From Comamonas sp. BIGb0124 (GTDB lineage: Bacteria > Pseudomonadota > Gammaproteobacteria > Burkholderiales > Burkholderiaceae_C), in the NCBI RefSeq assembly GCF_003752175.1, contig NZ_RJVF01000001.1, positions 101,466 to 165,465 on the forward strand: DNA of 64,000 bases, read 5' to 3'. Under the pieces are notes generated by a model. It was not told where the DNA came from. It saw only the letters and a program-made list of their open reading frames with translations, and did not search any database. Numbering within the stretch: the first letter of the stretch is position 1; every line of letters begins with the position of its first letter. Both the position numbers and the translations under genes were made by a program. Of this stretch, positions 8,843 to 17,296 are shown in pieces.

Positions 8843-10186
8843 TCAGGCCGGTTGCTTGATTTCGATCCGCTCGAGTTTCCCCAGGATGAAGGAATACGAG
8901 AAAGCACCGCACAGGCACAGAATCCCCATGATGTTCAGCGCCCAATAGAATTTCCCGGTCGCCTGCAGCACATAACCGATCATGATCGGCGTGGTCACGG
9001 CAGCGATGTTCGCGGCCAGGCTGGTGATGCTGCTGGTCAGGCCGATGTACTGCTTGGGCGCGATTTCCGACACCGCCGCCCACGACGAGGCGCCCACCCC
9101 CTGGGCAAAGAAGGCCAGCGTCAGGATCGCGATGATCACCTCGTTCGACTCCACGAAATTGACCAGCACGATGGACGACCCCAGCAGCGTGCCGATGATC
9201 AGCGGCGCCTTGCGAGCCGTCGACACCGAGCAGCCGCGACGGATGAAGAAGTCCGAGAAAAAGCCCGCCAGCAGGATCCCGGCAGTCGCCCCCAGGAAAG
9301 GCAGCGCCTGGAAGATCCCGACCTTGATCATCGACAGGCCACGCTCTTCGATCAGGTAGGTCATGAACCAGGTCGTGAAGAAGACCAGGATGGTGTTGTT
9401 GCAGAACTTGCCCAGGCAGATCGCAAAGATCTGGCGGTAGCGCAGCAGCTTGAATGCCATCTTCCAGTCGAACGGCTCCTTCTGCTTGCTGCCCATCAAG
9501 GCCCCGCCGTCGCGCAGGTGCTTGAGCTCGGCGGCATTCACGCGCTTGTGGTGCACCGGATCGCGGTAGGTCATGTACCAGAGCAGACCAAAGATCACCC
9601 CCGCCATGCCCGTTGCATAGAACACCGAGCGCCAGCCGAAGCTGGTCGTGATCCACAGCAGCAGACCGGCAAAGAGCGGTGTGCCGATGTACTGCCCCAT
9701 CACGTACACGCTGGTGGCCAGGCATCGCTCTTGTGTGGGAAACCACATCGTCACGGCACGGGCATTCGACGGGAAAGCCGGCGCTTCGAGCGCGCCGATG
9801 GCCATGCGCGCACCGAACAGCAAATGGTAGGTATTGGCGAAACCCTGGGCCATGGTCGCCAGCGACCAGCCGATCAGCGAAATCGCATACGTCAGCCGCG
9901 AGCCCAGGATGTCGGCCATTGCGCCGCCGGGCATCAGCGCAATGGCATAGGCCATGCCGAAGGCGGCAAACAGCTCGCCCATCTGCACCTTGTCCAGCCC
10001 CAGGTCCTTGGACAGATACGGGGCAACAATGCCCAGGCTGGAGCGGTCGACGTAATTCAATATCGTGGCCAGCAGCAGCATGACCAGGATCGCATAACGC
10101 ACGCGGGTCGGCTTCTGGGCAGCCGAGGCGGCGGCGGAAGCAGGCGGCCGGCCTGCACTTCTCAAAGGGGGATGGCTGGTGGACAT
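8843..10186 (-). CDS. MFS transporter (ACS family-like importer)
   Basis: 447 residues with 12 predicted transmembrane helices. The first helix (YAILVMLLLATILNYVDRSSLG) carries the NYVDR motif typical of the anion:cation symporter branch, which imports organic acids such as galacturonate, phthalate and tartrate. ATG at 10186 has a very strong ribosome-binding site (GAGGAGATCAAC). The open frame extends upstream but crosses the SDR gene. Co-oriented with the SDR, VOC and citrate synthase genes, so probably the uptake step of that pathway, most likely for a carboxylate. Confidence 0.9.
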   Translation of the reverse strand: MSTSHPPLRSAGRPPASAAASAAQKPTRVRYAILVMLLLATILNYVDRSSLGIVAPYLSKDLGLDKVQMGELFAAFGMAYAIALMPGGAMADILGSRLTYAISLIGWSLATMAQGFANTYHLLFGARMAIGALEAPAFPSNARAVTMWFPTQERCLATSVYVMGQYIGTPLFAGLLLWITTSFGWRSVFYATGMAGVIFGLLWYMTYRDPVHHKRVNAAELKHLRDGGALMGSKQKEPFDWKMAFKLLRYRQIFAICLGKFCNNTILVFFTTWFMTYLIEERGLSMIKVGIFQALPFLGATAGILLAGFFSDFFIRRGCSVSTARKAPLIIGTLLGSSIVLVNFVESNEVIIAILTLAFFAQGVGASSWAAVSEIAPKQYIGLTSSITSLAANIAAVTTPIMIGYVLQATGKFYWALNIMGILCLCGAFSYSFILGKLERIEIKQPA

Positions 10187-10254
10187 GTTGATCTCCTCAC
10201 ACTTCTCGTGGCGTGTGTTTTTTCGAACTCGGGATTCAGGACCGGTAACCGGCC

Positions 10255-11013
10255 TCAGCCGCGACCGACGAATGGCATCTTCGAAGCCATGATGGTCATG
10301 TTCAGAATGTTGGCGCCCAGCGGCAAGCCGGCCATGTGCGCCACCGCCTGCGCGACGTGCTCGACATCCAGGCGGTCTTCGGCCGCCAGCGAGCCGTCGG
10401 CCTGCAAGACGCCGCGGGTCATGCGTTCGGTCAGGCCGGTCACGGCGTTGCCGATGTCGATCTGGCTGCAGACGATGTCGTAGGGCCGGCCGTCCAGCGC
10501 CACCGATTTGGTGATGCCGCTGATGGCGTGTTTGGTCGCGGTGTAGGCCAGCGAGTTGGGACGCGGCGAATACGCCGAGATCGAGCCGTTGTTGATGATG
10601 CGGCCACCCTGCGGCGTCTGCGTCTTCATCTGCCTGAAAGCGGCCCGGGTGCAGAGAAAGACACCCGTCAGGTTGGTCGCCACCACCGCGTTCCACAGGT
10701 CGACGTCGTACTCGTCGAGCGGCGTGCTGCCGGCGTTGCGGCCTGCGTTGTTGAACAGCACGTCCAGCCGGCCGAACCGCGCCACCGTCTCGGCAAACAG
10801 CTGGTCGACCGACGCCGCCGAAGTCACGTCGCAGGTCACCGCCAGCGCGGTTCCGCCCTGCGCCTCGATCTCGCGGGCCACCGCGTTCAAGGGGTCGATC
10901 TGGCGCCCGGTCAGCACCACCGAAAAGCCCTGGGCGGCCAGCGCCAGGCTGCTGGCCTTGCCGATGCCGCTTCCGGCGCCCGTGACCAATGCCACACGTT
11001 GATTTGTACTCAT
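10255..11013 (-). CDS. Short-chain dehydrogenase/reductase (SDR)
   Basis: 252 residues, classical [11 protein letters not shown] for NAD(P) binding, NNAGRN, the active-site region [22 protein letters not shown] with Tyr-xxx-Lys and upstream Ser, and a C-terminal substrate loop. It interconverts a hydroxyl and a carbonyl using NAD(P)H. ATG at 11013 is preceded by AAAGGCGAAAG; an ATG at 11067 is in frame but lacks family similarity. First gene of the leftward operon, divergent from the 2-hydroxyacid dehydrogenase gene, which suggests the two enzymes work on one hydroxy acid pathway. Confidence 0.9.
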   Translation of the reverse strand: MSTNQRVALVTGAGSGIGKASSLALAAQGFSVVLTGRQIDPLNAVAREIEAQGGTALAVTCDVTSAASVDQLFAETVARFGRLDVLFNNAGRNAGSTPLDEYDVDLWNAVVATNLTGVFLCTRAAFRQMKTQTPQGGRIINNGSISAYSPRPNSLAYTATKHAISGITKSVALDGRPYDIVCSQIDIGNAVTGLTERMTRGVLQADGSLAAEDRLDVEHVAQAVAHMAGLPLGANILNMTIMASKMPFVGRG

Positions 11014-11217
11014 CTTTCGCCTTTTTGTAGATGCAATGTCATTGAAAGAGTCTCGACAGAATTGCATTCCAAGGCTTTCTCATCAATCTTGATTCATAAA
11101 ATCAACCCAATGATTTCCAAACCTCTCCTGGGAGGCATAGGTACAAACACCGAGAGAGAAAATCGGTGCATTCGGACTCAGGAGAGCCGATAGCCGGATA
11201 CCGTGCGAGCCTTCTTT

Positions 11218-11240
11218 ATATTGATCGAAAAGATCAATAT
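11218..11240. promoter_or_regulatory. Perfect inverted repeat, probable operator of the divergent promoter region
   Basis: ATATTGATC and GATCAATAT form perfect 9-base arms around a 5-base spacer (GAAAA), in the 283-base gap between the divergent SDR and 2-hydroxyacid dehydrogenase genes. Size and symmetry fit a dimeric regulator such as a GntR, IclR or LacI family protein. No regulator gene is adjacent. The site lies 56 bases before the dehydrogenase start. Confidence 0.6.
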
Positions 11241-11296
11241 TGACGGTCCAGGCGGGGGCTGAATAAGATCGCGCTGCAACTCCACCCCCTACATCC

Positions 11297-12259
11297 ATGA
11301 CGACATCAGCCAACTACCAACTCCTCGTGGCCCGCCGCATTCCCGCAGCCGTCGCGACGCGTGCCCAAGCGCAGTTCAACGCCTATATCAGCCCCACCGA
11401 CATGGACAGCGAATCCGTGGTTCGTTTCTGCAACGAACACCGCGTGCAGGCCGTCCTGATCGGCAAGAAATCCGGCCTGCAGGCAGCGGATATCGCCCGG
11501 CTGCCGGCCAGCGTCAAGATCATCGCCAACGCCAGCGCGGGCTTCGACCATCTCGATGTCGAAGCCGCTCGCGCACGCCACATCGCGGTCACCAATGCGC
11601 CTGACGCCCTCACCGCCTGCACGGCCGACTTCGCGTTCCTGCTCATCCTGGCCGCGAGCCGCCGCGCCTCCGAATACGAACGCATCATGCGCGAGGGCTG
11701 GAAACAGACCTTCGGCATGACCGACATGCTGGGCCTGAAGGTCAGCGGCAAGACGCTGGGCATCGTCGGCTTCGGCCGCATCGGCCGCGCCGTCGCCGAC
11801 CGAGCCCGCGGCTTCGGCATGAAGATCGTCTACACCGACCGCGCCCGCGCCCCCGCCGAGCTCGAGAACGGCGCCACCTTCGCCCCCAGCCTCGACGCCC
11901 TGCTGCCGCAATGCGACGTGCTGACCCTGCATGTCCCCGGCGGCCACGGCCACCTCATGACTGCCCGTGAATTCGCCCTGCTGCCGCGCGGCGCGGTGTT
12001 CGTGAATGCGGCTCGCGGCTCGCTGGTCGACGAGGATGCACTGATCCACGCACTGACCAGCGGCCACCTGTTTGCAGCGGGCCTGGACGTCTACCAGAAA
12101 GAGCCGGGGTTCGACAAACGCCTGGCCGATCTGCCCAACGTCTTTCTCACGCCCCACATGGCCAGCGCCACCGTCGAGACCCGCGACCAGATGGGCTACA
12201 CCGCATTGGACAACGTGCAGGCGGTCCTCGAAGGCCTGGCGCCCCTCAATCCGGTCTGA
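11297..12259 (+). CDS. D-isomer specific 2-hydroxyacid dehydrogenase
   Basis: 320 residues. The NAD-binding motif is TLGIVGFGRIGRAVADRARGFGM. The catalytic triad is visible: Arg in VNAARGSLVDED, Glu in YQKEPG and His in LTPHMASATVETR. The family reduces 2-keto acids or oxidises D-2-hydroxy acids (glycerate, glyoxylate, lactate, phosphoglycerate types); the catalytic domain here resembles the glyoxylate/hydroxypyruvate reductase branch. Transcribed away from the SDR operon over a perfect palindrome, so probably co-regulated with it. Downstream, 12284-12324 contains a weak hairpin (AAGCCCG/CGGGCTT) that may act as a terminator. Confidence 0.92.
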   Translation: MTTSANYQLLVARRIPAAVATRAQAQFNAYISPTDMDSESVVRFCNEHRVQAVLIGKKSGLQAADIARLPASVKIIANASAGFDHLDVEAARARHIAVTNAPDALTACTADFAFLLILAASRRASEYERIMREGWKQTFGMTDMLGLKVSGKTLGIVGFGRIGRAVADRARGFGMKIVYTDRARAPAELENGATFAPSLDALLPQCDVLTLHVPGGHGHLMTAREFALLPRGAVFVNAARGSLVDEDALIHALTSGHLFAAGLDVYQKEPGFDKRLADLPNVFLTPHMASATVETRDQMGYTALDNVQAVLEGLAPLNPV

Positions 12260-12402
12260 TCCCTGCCAGGAGGCACATCGCCAAAGCCCGAAAAAGGCCG
12301 GACCTGCCGGTTTTCTCCGGGCTTCGGATTTCCCTGCACGTGCTTCAATTTCCGCGTTGACACGGCAGCCCGGCCCCTTCGGGCCGATACAGGGAAATCG
12401 AG

Positions 12403-12711
12403 ATGAAACAAATCCGCATGGCATGGCGCGTGAGCACGTCCACGGGTAACGCGCCGGTCCATACCGGTCAGTGGATACCCGACACGCCACGCAACCGCCA
12501 GATCCTCGAACAGTCGGCCAAGGCCGCCAACAGCATCGTCGACGGCTCGATCGTCCGCCGCTGGATCGAGGGACAGGACAGCGGCGCCGGCGGCGACGAC
12601 ACCCGCCCGCCGTCCATCGAACACCTGCCCACCCAGCCCCAGCCCATGACGCCCTTCGATATCCGGTCGCCGCTCGGCGTCTCGATCTGGCCGTCCACAA
12701 ACCGCAGCTGA
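12403..12711 (+). CDS. Hypothetical protein
   Basis: 102 residues, no recognised family. ATG at 12403 is preceded by AGGGAAATCGAG, an acceptable ribosome-binding site. The N-terminal half is basic and amphipathic; the C-terminal half is rich in Pro, Gly and Asp and looks disordered. No signal peptide or membrane segment. The opposite strand also has long open frames, so coding status rests mainly on the start context. It lies just before the NlpC/P60 lipoprotein gene. Confidence 0.45.
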   Translation: MKQIRMAWRVSTSTGNAPVHTGQWIPDTPRNRQILEQSAKAANSIVDGSIVRRWIEGQDSGAGGDDTRPPSIEHLPTQPQPMTPFDIRSPLGVSIWPSTNRS

Positions 12712-12768
12712 CCCCCGCACCGCAGGCACGAGCCGTGAATGCTCACGACGATCGGGTAATCTCGAGGC

Positions 12769-13275
12769 ATGGGATGTCTTCGAATTCTGTTGCGACCCGT
12801 GCTGCTGCCCTGTGCCGCCGCGCTTCTCGTCGCCTGCGGCAGTGCGCCGCGCACCGGTTCGCCGGGCACCGTGCCCAGCGTCACCTCGACCCGGCCCACC
12901 CTCAGCGCCCAGCAGGCCAGCGACCTGGCCATCCATGCGCTGGGCCTGGTCGGCACGCCCTACCGCTACGGCGGCAACACCCCCGAGGGCGGCTTCGACT
13001 GCAGCGGCCTCATCAACTACGTCTACCGCTCGCGCGCAGGCGTGGCGCCGCCGCGCACCGTCTCGCAGCTCAGCGCCTTTGGCGGTGCCATCGATGCCGG
13101 CGAACTGCGCACCGGCGACCTGGTGCTCTTCGGCCGCGGCACGCCCTGGCATGCCGGCATCTATGTCGGCCAAGGGCGTTTTGTGCACGCGCCGTCGACC
13201 GGCGGAACGGTGCGGCTCGATCGCCTGGATTCGACCTACTGGGCACGCCAGGCGACGCAGTACAGACGGCCTTGA
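12769..13275 (+). CDS. NlpC/P60 (C40) family peptidoglycan endopeptidase, lipoprotein
   Basis: 168 residues. The signal peptide ends in a lipobox (LLVAC, Cys about residue 23), so the protein is probably an outer-membrane lipoprotein. The C40 domain follows a short Ser/Thr/Pro linker: GTPYRYGGNTPEGGFDCSGL holds the catalytic Cys, WHAGIYVGQGRFVHAPSTGG the catalytic His and the third polar residue. The family cuts D-gamma-glutamyl-meso-DAP bonds in peptidoglycan stems. Spr/NlpC-like size and layout are normal. Confidence 0.92.
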   Translation: MGCLRILLRPVLLPCAAALLVACGSAPRTGSPGTVPSVTSTRPTLSAQQASDLAIHALGLVGTPYRYGGNTPEGGFDCSGLINYVYRSRAGVAPPRTVSQLSAFGGAIDAGELRTGDLVLFGRGTPWHAGIYVGQGRFVHAPSTGGTVRLDRLDSTYWARQATQYRRP

Positions 13276-13440
13276 GAACCCGCGCGGGCAGGCACCCCGG
13301 CCACCGGTTCACGGGCCTTCCAAGCCCCTCCGCAAACGGCAGAAACTCGGCGATTCCGGCGCAAATGTACGGTAAACTGAATTCGCTACGTCGGGGTCGT
13401 ATGACCCATTCATCGCACCTACCCCGTTCTCACGGCGACC

Positions 13441-13953
13441 ATGTTCACTAGATTGCCGAACCGACGCGCCTTCATGGCCGCAACAGGCTGCACCCTGGCG
13501 GCCGCTCTTGTCGCGCCGGCCCATGCGGCCGACACCCTGCTGACCGCCTGCGGCCGCATCGGCGGCGGCGGCGTCGATGCCGATGGCTGCCGACGTTACA
13601 CGCGGGTCCAGTTCGAGCGTCTGCCGCAGACCTCGTTCACGACCACCTCGCCATGGCATCGCGACCCGATGACCTACACCGGTGTTTCGGTCAAGGATTT
13701 CGCCCAGGCCATCGAGGCCCGCGGCAACCGCATCCGGCTGATCGCACTCAACGACTACTCGGTCACGGCAGACGTCGACCAGCTCGTCGCCAACGGCGCC
13801 ATCCTGGCGCACCTGCGCAACGGACAGCCCATGCCCATTGCCGACAAGGGGCCGGTTTTTGTCATGTTCCCGTTCTCCAGCAATGCCAAGCTGCGCGCCG
13901 ACAGCATCTACGTGCAGGCCGTATGGCAGTTGTCCCGCATCGAAATCGTCTGA
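13441..13953 (+). CDS. Secreted molybdopterin-dependent oxidoreductase-fold protein
   Basis: 170 residues with a signal peptide (RRAFMAATGCTLAAALVAPAHA region; two Arg then a hydrophobic stretch, Sec or Tat). The mature part has the sulfite-oxidase/YedY-like fold signatures FERLPQTSFTT, W-D-P-TYTGV-VKDF, RLIALNDYSVT and DKGPVFVMFPF. This is a minimal form; the usual Mo-ligand cysteine is not obvious, so it may be a binding or sensing domain. It is followed almost without gap by a membrane GGDEF/EAL protein, and such pairs are common in proteobacteria, suggesting a periplasmic sensor partner for c-di-GMP signalling. That role is inferred. Confidence 0.75.
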   Translation: MFTRLPNRRAFMAATGCTLAAALVAPAHAADTLLTACGRIGGGGVDADGCRRYTRVQFERLPQTSFTTTSPWHRDPMTYTGVSVKDFAQAIEARGNRIRLIALNDYSVTADVDQLVANGAILAHLRNGQPMPIADKGPVFVMFPFSSNAKLRADSIYVQAVWQLSRIEIV

Positions 13954-13973
13954 CGTTGAGGCATGGCGGACTC

Positions 13974-15851
13974 TTGAATTCACTGACCCGCCTGCGCTCG
14001 ACGACCGTCCTGACGGTAGTGGCCAGCGTAGTCCTGGCCATCGGCGCTGCCATCACCCTGGCCAACTACGTGGTCTGGGCCACGCAGAGCAAACGCTTCA
14101 ACAGCACCTACGAAAGCGGCCAGCTGTCGGCCGAGCTTTTCCGATTCGAGGCGACGCTCGCCAACCGCTTCCTGCCCGGTTCGCAGACCACGCAGGACGA
14201 GATCGAACTGCGCTACCAGATCCTGCTCAACCGCCTCACCGTGATCGAGGGCGGCGAAACCTACCAGGCCTACCGGCAGGTGCCGCAGGGAGCCGACGAG
14301 TACGCCGACATCAAGACGGCCATACACGCCGTCGAAGCCCGACTCCCCCAGCTCGGCGATCCCGCTGCCGCCCGCGAGGTGCTCGACACCCTGCTGCCCC
14401 TCAACAGCCGCCTGCTGAGACTGGCCTCGAGTGCACAGAACGTGCTCACCACCCGTGTTTCCGAAAGCCAGGAGGTGCTGGGCAAGGTGGTCTTCACCAT
14501 CTCCATCATCGTGGCCGTGCTGGTGCTCTCGGGCGTGGCGCTGGTCATCACCATCCTGCGGCTCAAGCAACGCTCGGACCGCGATGCCCGCTACGACTCG
14601 TTGACCGGCGTGCTCAACCGCAACGGCTTCAACATCGCCCTGGCCGAGCTGCCGCGCGGCAACGGGCCCTGCGCCATCGTGCTGCTCGATGTCGACAACT
14701 TCAAGGCCATCAACGACCGCTACGGCCACAGTGCGGGCGATGCCTTCCTGGTCCAGATCACGCAGCGCGTCTCGACCCTGATGCAGCCCAGCATGGTGCT
14801 GGCGCGGCTGGGCGGCGACGAGTTCGCCATCGTCTTCTGCGACAAGACACCCTGCGCCGTCGCCGAGAAGCTGTGCCAGGACGTGGCCAGCCTGCTGCGT
14901 CAGCCGTTCGATGTGGGCGAGGCGCATTTCAACGCCAGCGCCAGCATGGGCGTGGCACTCGAGACGCCGGGCCAGCACGAAAGCCCGATCACGCTCATGA
15001 AGAACGCCGACGGCGCGCTCTATGCAGCCAAGGAAGCCGGACGCGCCTGCTACCGCTTCTTCGACCCCGTCATGCGCGAGCAGATGCTGCGCCGCCATGA
15101 ACTGCGCCAGGGCCTGTTCGTGGCACAAGAGCGCTCCGAGTTCCATCTGCGCTTCCAGCCCATCGTCGAGCTCGAGGACGGCGGCACCCGGGGTTTCGAA
15201 GTCCTCCTGCGCTGGACCCACCCCACGCTGGGCGACGTGCCGCCCGGCGAGTTCATCCCGGTGGCCGAAAGCAGCGCACAGATCATCGCCATCGGCCGCT
15301 GGGTGATTGCGCAGGGACTGCGAGTGGCCGCCACCTGGCCGGACGACCTCTTCATTTCGATCAACCTCTCGGCCCGCCAGTTCACCGACGTGTCCCTGGT
15401 CGACTATGTCGAGCGCACGCTGGCAGCCTCCAACGTGCGGCCGCAGCGCGTGGTGTTCGAGATCACCGAAAGCGTGCTGGTCCACAACGAGGCCGCCGAC
15501 ATCATCGCCCGCCTGCGCCGGCTCGGCGTGCAGGTCGCACTCGACGACTTCGGAACCGGCTACGCGGCACTGAGCTACCTCAGGCGCTTCGAGCTCGACA
15601 AGATCAAGATCGACAAGTCCTTCATCCAGACCCACGACAACGACCCGCGCAACACGCTCGTGGTGCGCGCCATCTGCGACCTCGCCCACCAGCTCGACCT
15701 CGAAGTCATCGCCGAAGGCGTCGAGACGACCGAACACGTCGCTTTCGTCAAATCGCTGAACTGCCGATTCGCCCAGGGCTATCTCTTTGGCCGGCCCCAG
15801 CCGGCCGACCAGTGCCTGCCGTCCCTGCGGTCGGCCCGCGCCATCACCTGA
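13974..15851 (+). CDS. Membrane GGDEF-EAL c-di-GMP signalling protein
   Basis: About 625 residues. Layout: transmembrane helix (TVLTVVASVVLAIGAAITL), a helical periplasmic region, a second transmembrane helix (VFTISIIVAVLVLSGVALVIT), GGDEF with an intact RLGGDEF motif, then EAL with EVL in place of EAL in the signature position but DDFGTGYAALSYL and AEGVET kept. Diguanylate cyclase activity is likely; phosphodiesterase activity is plausible. No ATG fits; TTG at 13974 (or TTG at 13956) is the probable start, only 3-21 bases after the preceding stop, which implies translational coupling with the secreted partner gene. Confidence 0.88.
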   Translation: MNSLTRLRSTTVLTVVASVVLAIGAAITLANYVVWATQSKRFNSTYESGQLSAELFRFEATLANRFLPGSQTTQDEIELRYQILLNRLTVIEGGETYQAYRQVPQGADEYADIKTAIHAVEARLPQLGDPAAAREVLDTLLPLNSRLLRLASSAQNVLTTRVSESQEVLGKVVFTISIIVAVLVLSGVALVITILRLKQRSDRDARYDSLTGVLNRNGFNIALAELPRGNGPCAIVLLDVDNFKAINDRYGHSAGDAFLVQITQRVSTLMQPSMVLARLGGDEFAIVFCDKTPCAVAEKLCQDVASLLRQPFDVGEAHFNASASMGVALETPGQHESPITLMKNADGALYAAKEAGRACYRFFDPVMREQMLRRHELRQGLFVAQERSEFHLRFQPIVELEDGGTRGFEVLLRWTHPTLGDVPPGEFIPVAESSAQIIAIGRWVIAQGLRVAATWPDDLFISINLSARQFTDVSLVDYVERTLAASNVRPQRVVFEITESVLVHNEAADIIARLRRLGVQVALDDFGTGYAALSYLRRFELDKIKIDKSFIQTHDNDPRNTLVVRAICDLAHQLDLEVIAEGVETTEHVAFVKSLNCRFAQGYLFGRPQPADQCLPSLRSARAIT

Positions 15852-15867
15852 CACCCCGCCCTCCGGC

Positions 15868-15882
15868 GCGCACGTTTCTTGC
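15868..15882 (+). promoter_or_regulatory. Possible sigma-54 (-24/-12) promoter of the nitrate transporter gene
   Basis: GCACG, four bases, then TTGC matches most of the sigma-54 consensus, with one deviation in the -24 GG. The spacing predicts a transcript start near 15894, about 11 bases before the ANTAR-type hairpin. The nirB leader has a better match with the same geometry, which supports this one. Confidence 0.45.
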
Positions 15883-15904
15883 TTGATTTGTTGCACAGGG
15901 TGCA

Positions 15905-15926
15905 GCATCGGCAAGGAAGCCGGTGC
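15905..15926 (+). promoter_or_regulatory. ANTAR-type antitermination hairpin in the transporter leader
   Basis: An 8-pair stem (GCATCGGC with GCCGGTGC, one G-U pair) closes a six-base loop AAGGAA with A at position 1 and G at position 4. These are the hallmarks of RNA targets of ANTAR proteins such as NasT and NasR. It lies 17 bases before an intrinsic terminator. Binding should prevent termination when nitrate or nitrite is present. No nasT or nasR gene is in the window. Confidence 0.7.
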
Positions 15927-15943
15927 ATGCGCCCCGGACAAAG

Positions 15944-15998
15944 GCGTCCACACGCGTGCCCGCGTACAGCGGCAGCACGGGTGTGGACGCTTTTTTTT
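15944..15998 (+). terminator. Leader terminator (attenuator) before the nitrate transporter gene
   Basis: GCGTCCACAC and GTGTGGACGC pair perfectly over 10 bases and are followed at once by eight T residues. It stands upstream of, not after, a gene, so it acts as an attenuator controlled by the preceding hairpin. Confidence 0.85.
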
Positions 15999-16029
15999 GC
16001 CTCAACGACACGATCCATTGGAGAGTTCC

Positions 16030-17250
16030 ATGGCGGGATTCCGCACCTTTTTGAACGCTGGGCATGCACCAACCCTGGGCGCCGCGTTTTTCTACTTCGC
16101 CTGCTCATGCGGCATCTGGGTCATCAACGGGGCCATGGCGCCGTTCATCGGCGAGGCCTTCGACCTCACCCCGGCACAGAAGGGCCTGATGCTGTCCATC
16201 CCCATCTTTGCCGGCGCGCTCATGCGTTTTCCGCTGGGGCTGCTGGCGCAGTACATCGGGCGCAAGAATGCCACGCTGGTCGAGATGGTCGGCATCGCCC
16301 TGGCCATGCTCTACGGCTACTTCGCCGTCGACTCCTTCAACGACCTGCTGGCCATGGGCGTGCTGCTGGGCATCGCAGGGGCCAGCTTCGGCGTGGCCCT
16401 GTCGCTGGGCTCGGGCTCTTTCCCGCCGCGCTACAAGGGCCTGGCCATGGGCCTGGTGGGCGCCGGCAACATCGGCACCGCCGTGGCGGCGCTGCTGGCC
16501 CCGCCCCTGGCGCAAGCCCTGGGCTGGCAGACCGTGTACGGCCTGGCGGCGATCGGCATCCTGCTGCCCATGGTCGTGATGATCCTGTTCGCACGCGAAC
16601 CCGAAGACCGCGATGCCCACGCCTCCCTGCGCGACCACGTCGCCTGCCTGTTCGAGAAAGACGGCTGGGCCTTCAGCCTCATCTACGCCGTCACCTTCGG
16701 CGGCTTCATCGGGCTGGCCACCTTTCTGCCCAGCTACTTCTACGATCAGTTCGGCGTGAGCAAGATCGAGGCAGGCCAGCTCACCATGCTGGCGGCGTTC
16801 ATGGGGGCGGCCACCCGCATCCTGGGCGGCTGGCTGTCCGACCATTGGGGCGGCGTCAACACGCTGACCGTCGTGCTGGTCGTCATCTCGGGCAGCCTGC
16901 TGCTGTGCGGTCTCAGCAGCCAGTCGCTGGCACTGACGGTGATCTGTTTCCTGGTGTGTTTCGCCGCCCTGGGCGCAGGCAACGGCGCGGTGTTCCAGCT
17001 GGTTCCGCTGCGCTGGCCGGCCACCACGGCCGTGGCGGGCTCGATGATCGGTGAACTCGGCGCACTCGGCGGCGGCCTCATTCCGGCCACCATGGGCCTG
17101 TCGCAGCAATACAGCGGCAGCTACTTCACGGGTTTTGCCATCTTTGCCGCCTGTGCGCTCGCCATGCTGGCCATGCTGCGCTTCATGCAGATCCGCTGGA
17201 CACGCACCTGGGCCGAAAAAGGCGGCCGCGCACGCACCGTACCCGCCTGA
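16030..17250 (+). CDS. Nitrate/nitrite MFS transporter (NarK/NasA-like)
   Basis: 406 residues, 12 transmembrane helices. Nitrate-transporter signatures are visible: GIAGASFGVALSLGSGSFPPRYKGLAMGLVGAGNIG in the first half, split here as two glycine-rich stretches, and GAGNGAVFQLVP then GELGALGGGLIP in the second. It imports nitrate and/or exports nitrite. ATG at 16030 fits the family N-terminus. Preceded by an ANTAR-type attenuation leader and followed by the convergent phosphatase-kinase gene and nirB. The same neighbourhood is known in Pseudomonas assimilatory nitrate loci, so uptake for assimilation is the likely role. Confidence 0.9.
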   Translation: MAGFRTFLNAGHAPTLGAAFFYFACSCGIWVINGAMAPFIGEAFDLTPAQKGLMLSIPIFAGALMRFPLGLLAQYIGRKNATLVEMVGIALAMLYGYFAVDSFNDLLAMGVLLGIAGASFGVALSLGSGSFPPRYKGLAMGLVGAGNIGTAVAALLAPPLAQALGWQTVYGLAAIGILLPMVVMILFAREPEDRDAHASLRDHVACLFEKDGWAFSLIYAVTFGGFIGLATFLPSYFYDQFGVSKIEAGQLTMLAAFMGAATRILGGWLSDHWGGVNTLTVVLVVISGSLLLCGLSSQSLALTVICFLVCFAALGAGNGAVFQLVPLRWPATTAVAGSMIGELGALGGGLIPATMGLSQQYSGSYFTGFAIFAACALAMLAMLRFMQIRWTRTWAEKGGRARTVPA

Positions 17251-17296
17251 GCCGGCGCCGGCGGGCCGCGGCACCGATCGCGTCCGGGTCCTCGCC

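Noticed and set aside
11083..11313. 76-codon minus-strand frame in the SDR/dehydrogenase spacer
   Set aside because: Overlaps the palindrome and the dehydrogenase start, and has no similarity or ribosome-binding site.
12196..13188. 330-codon minus-strand frame opposite the small hypothetical and NlpC/P60 genes
   Set aside because: No family similarity; the opposite strand has a lipoprotein signal and C40 catalytic motifs.
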